A stretch of 64,000 bases of DNA from Planctomycetota bacterium. GTDB taxonomy: Bacteria; Planctomycetota; UBA8742; UBA2392. Of this stretch, positions 62,314 through 64,000 are shown piece after piece (position 1 is the stretch's first letter; each line of letters starts with the position of its first letter). A program made the position numbers and the translations under genes. Under the pieces are notes generated by a model that worked only from the letters and a program-made list of their open reading frames with translations, searched no databases and was not told the DNA's origin. The stretch lies in NCBI GenBank assembly GCA_015075515.1, contig JABTUE010000003.1:496001-560000 (forward strand). The letters run 5' to 3'.

Positions 62314-63735
62314 GTGGAAGCGATCCTTACAGCCGCCGGCGTCGCCCTGTACTACACCGTGATGGTGCTGTCGGTGATCTGGGTGTTCGCGCGCAAACGC
62401 GATCCCGCCAGCGCCGTAAGCTGGTCGCTGGCGATCCTGTTTGTGCCTGTGGCGGGGCTTGCGGTGTTTCTGCTGCTGGGGCGCGACCGCCTGCCCTGGC
62501 GGCTCAAGCGCAAGCTGCGCCACCGGCCCGAGTTCGCCCGGCGCATGGCGCGGTTTATTCCGGCACGCGGCGAAGGCTCGCGCGAGGGCTTTCAGGGCAT
62601 CGGCCGCCTGGCCGAACAGACCGGCAACTCGCCGATCCGCGAGGGCAACAAACTGACCGGCCTGCTGGAAGGCCCCGAAGCCTTTGAGGCCATCCACGAG
62701 GCCATCGCGGGCGCGCGCCACCATGTGCATGTCGAGGAATACATCTTTCGTGACGACAGCCTGGGCCGGAAACTGCTGGAACTGCTTTGCAAGCGTGCCC
62801 GCGAAGGCGTGCAGGTGCGTCTGCTGGTGGACGCCGTGGGCACAGGTGCGGCGCGGCGGCTGATTCGTGACCTGCGGCGCGCCGGCGGCCGGGGTGCCGT
62901 GTTTCTGCCCATGTTTCCGCTGGGCAAGACGCTGACGCCGAACCTGCGCAACCACCGCAAGATCATCGTGTGCGACGGCCGCGTGGGGTTTCTGGGCGGC
63001 ATGAACGTGGGTGATGAATACTTCGGCCTGAAGCTGCGCAATCGTTACTGGTGTGACTGGCACCTGCGGATTGAAGGCCCGGCCGTCAGCGACCTGCAGC
63101 GCGTGTTTGTCGAAGACTGGGATTTCGCCACGGGCAGAGAGCTGGCGGCACCCGAGTATTTTCCGAACCCCGAACCCTGCGGCGAGTCACGGGTTCAGAT
63201 CGTGCATTCGGGCCCCGACGAAGAAGTCAACAGCACGCGCCAGGTGTTTTTTGCCGCCATCACGCGCGCCCAGCACCGCGTGAGCATTTCCAGCCCGTAC
63301 TTTGTGCCCGATCCCGCGATTCGCGAGGCTCTGCGCAACGCCGCACTGCGCGGCGTGCGCGTGGAAGTGCTGACCCAGGGCTGGCCGCCTGAAATGTACA
63401 CCACCTACTTTGCCAGCCGGTATTACTGGGAAGAATTCCTGCACTGCGGCGTGCGCATCTTTGAGTACCGGCACAAGGTGCTGCACGGCAAGGGCATGAT
63501 CGTGGACAGCGAATGGGCGGCCGTCGGCAGCAGCAATCTTGACCCGCGCAGCATGCAGCTAAACTTCGAGGTTCTGGGCCTGCTGGACTCGCCCCAGGAC
63601 GCCGCGTTCTGCCAGGAACATCTGGACCGCATGATCGCGCAGTCCGTGGCCGTCACGCCCGAAATGCTGGCGCGGCGCGGACTGGTTGCCCGCGCCGCGG
63701 AAAGCACCGCCCGGCTGTTCGGGCCGCTGCTGTGA
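62314..63735 (+). CDS. cls: Cardiolipin synthase (PLD-type)
   Basis: Protein of 473 aa from GTG 62314. Two N-terminal TM helices (AILTAAGVALYYTVMVLSVIW, LAILFVPVAGLAVFLLLG) precede the catalytic part. Two HKD motifs are visible: NHRKIIVCDG (His214) and LHGKGMIVDS (His391), each with the GS or GGMN segment after it. ClsA-type enzymes join two phosphatidylglycerols into cardiolipin plus glycerol. The length and TM layout suit ClsA rather than ClsB or ClsC. The divergent EEP gene is a likely functional neighbour. Confidence 0.93.
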   Translation: MEAILTAAGVALYYTVMVLSVIWVFARKRDPASAVSWSLAILFVPVAGLAVFLLLGRDRLPWRLKRKLRHRPEFARRMARFIPARGEGSREGFQGIGRLAEQTGNSPIREGNKLTGLLEGPEAFEAIHEAIAGARHHVHVEEYIFRDDSLGRKLLELLCKRAREGVQVRLLVDAVGTGAARRLIRDLRRAGGRGAVFLPMFPLGKTLTPNLRNHRKIIVCDGRVGFLGGMNVGDEYFGLKLRNRYWCDWHLRIEGPAVSDLQRVFVEDWDFATGRELAAPEYFPNPEPCGESRVQIVHSGPDEEVNSTRQVFFAAITRAQHRVSISSPYFVPDPAIREALRNAALRGVRVEVLTQGWPPEMYTTYFASRYYWEEFLHCGVRIFEYRHKVLHGKGMIVDSEWAAVGSSNLDPRSMQLNFEVLGLLDSPQDAAFCQEHLDRMIAQSVAVTPEMLARRGLVARAAESTARLFGPLL

Positions 63736-63739
63736 GGGC

Positions 63740-64000
63740 CTAACCGCCCGCGGCCTTGTAGCCGAACGCGCGTTTTTCCGGCGGCGGCTTGAGCCCGAAC
63801 TGGCCGATGATCCGGCGCGAGTAGTTGTAATAGGCTGAATCCATCAGGATCGAGTACACGCTCCATTCCGGCGCGCCCGGCGTGTCAATCAGGGAAATGT
63901 TCTTGGCCGGCTCGGAGACGGTCTGGCTGGCGTACAGTTCCTTGCCCTGGCGGTCAAACACCTTGAAGGTCCAGGTCACGTTGATGCCAAACAGCAGGCC
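63740..64000 (-). CDS. C-terminal part of an unknown protein, cut by the window edge
   Basis: The frame stays open to the window end, giving 86 visible C-terminal residues. It reads as a beta-rich domain (NVTWTFKVFDRQGKELYASQTVSEP) followed by SVYSILMDSAYYNYSRRIIGQF and a Pro/Lys end. A GTG at 63979 is in frame but is not necessarily the start. No motif recognised. The stop is 4 bases past the convergent cls stop. Confidence 0.6.
   Translation of the reverse strand, partial: GLLFGINVTWTFKVFDRQGKELYASQTVSEPAKNISLIDTPGAPEWSVYSILMDSAYYNYSRRIIGQFGLKPPPEKRAFGYKAAGG

Overview
This is a 64-kb GC-rich bacterial chromosomal segment with about 50 protein genes, short intergenic gaps, genes on both strands, and no tRNA, rRNA, CRISPR array, prophage or complete insertion sequence that I could see. 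The cell is a Gram-negative-type diderm: it carries lipid A and LPS-core heptose genes (lpxA, lpxH, hldE, gmhA), an RND efflux pair and many lipoproteins. A giant Hanks-type kinase fused to TPRs and a PDZ-like end, Sel1, MORN_2 and TPR proteins, a standalone bacterial actin-like protein, RDD/SpoIIM-family membrane proteins and frequent GTG/TTG starts suggest Planctomycetota or a neighbouring lineage. That placement is inference; no 16S or ribosomal protein gene is present to fix it.

Layout. 1-11.7 kb: the end of a thermonuclease, a TPR protein resembling the tail of a STAND/AAA regulator without its ATPase, a lipoprotein di-haem peroxidase, a Rossmann reductase, an RND adaptor/pump pair, an M16 peptidase and a tandem SagB-type oxidoreductase. 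11.8-15.2 kb: exported coiled-coil, Sel1 and MORN_2 proteins, with a 166-bp MITE-like element inserted at a stop codon. 15.2-24.7 kb: obgE, a NeuD-like protein, a double-GNAT protein, a zinc-ribbon protein, then the envelope genes lpxH, hldE and gmhA and a ChaN-like protein. 24.7-34.3 kb: a second ATPase-less TPR protein, ligA, an 86-aa protein, a protein consisting only of sigma-70 region 2, an RDD/SpoIIM divergent pair, nth and lpxA. 34.4-37.5 kb: an actin-like ATPase carrying a long acidic repeat-bearing N-terminal extension, followed by a coiled-coil partner, with hairpins after each gene. 37.5-45.3 kb: housekeeping genes (alr, tilS, glyS) among small hypothetical genes. 45.3-51.4 kb: an AT-rich leader, then a CHASE/PAS histidine kinase, a CheY-like regulator and a REC-PAS-GGDEF-EAL protein, which form a probable c-di-GMP signalling operon. 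51.5-64 kb: gyrA, a HerA-like ATPase, the giant Ser/Thr kinase, an EEP-family hydrolase, cardiolipin synthase and a truncated unknown gene.

The most promising unexplained items are the actin-like/coiled-coil pair, where a strong internal ribosome-binding site predicts both a fused and a free actin, and the region-2-only sigma factor. Next come the pair of STAND-tail TPR paralogues, the MITE at the stop codon, and the lineage-specific insertions in Obg and glycyl-tRNA synthetase.
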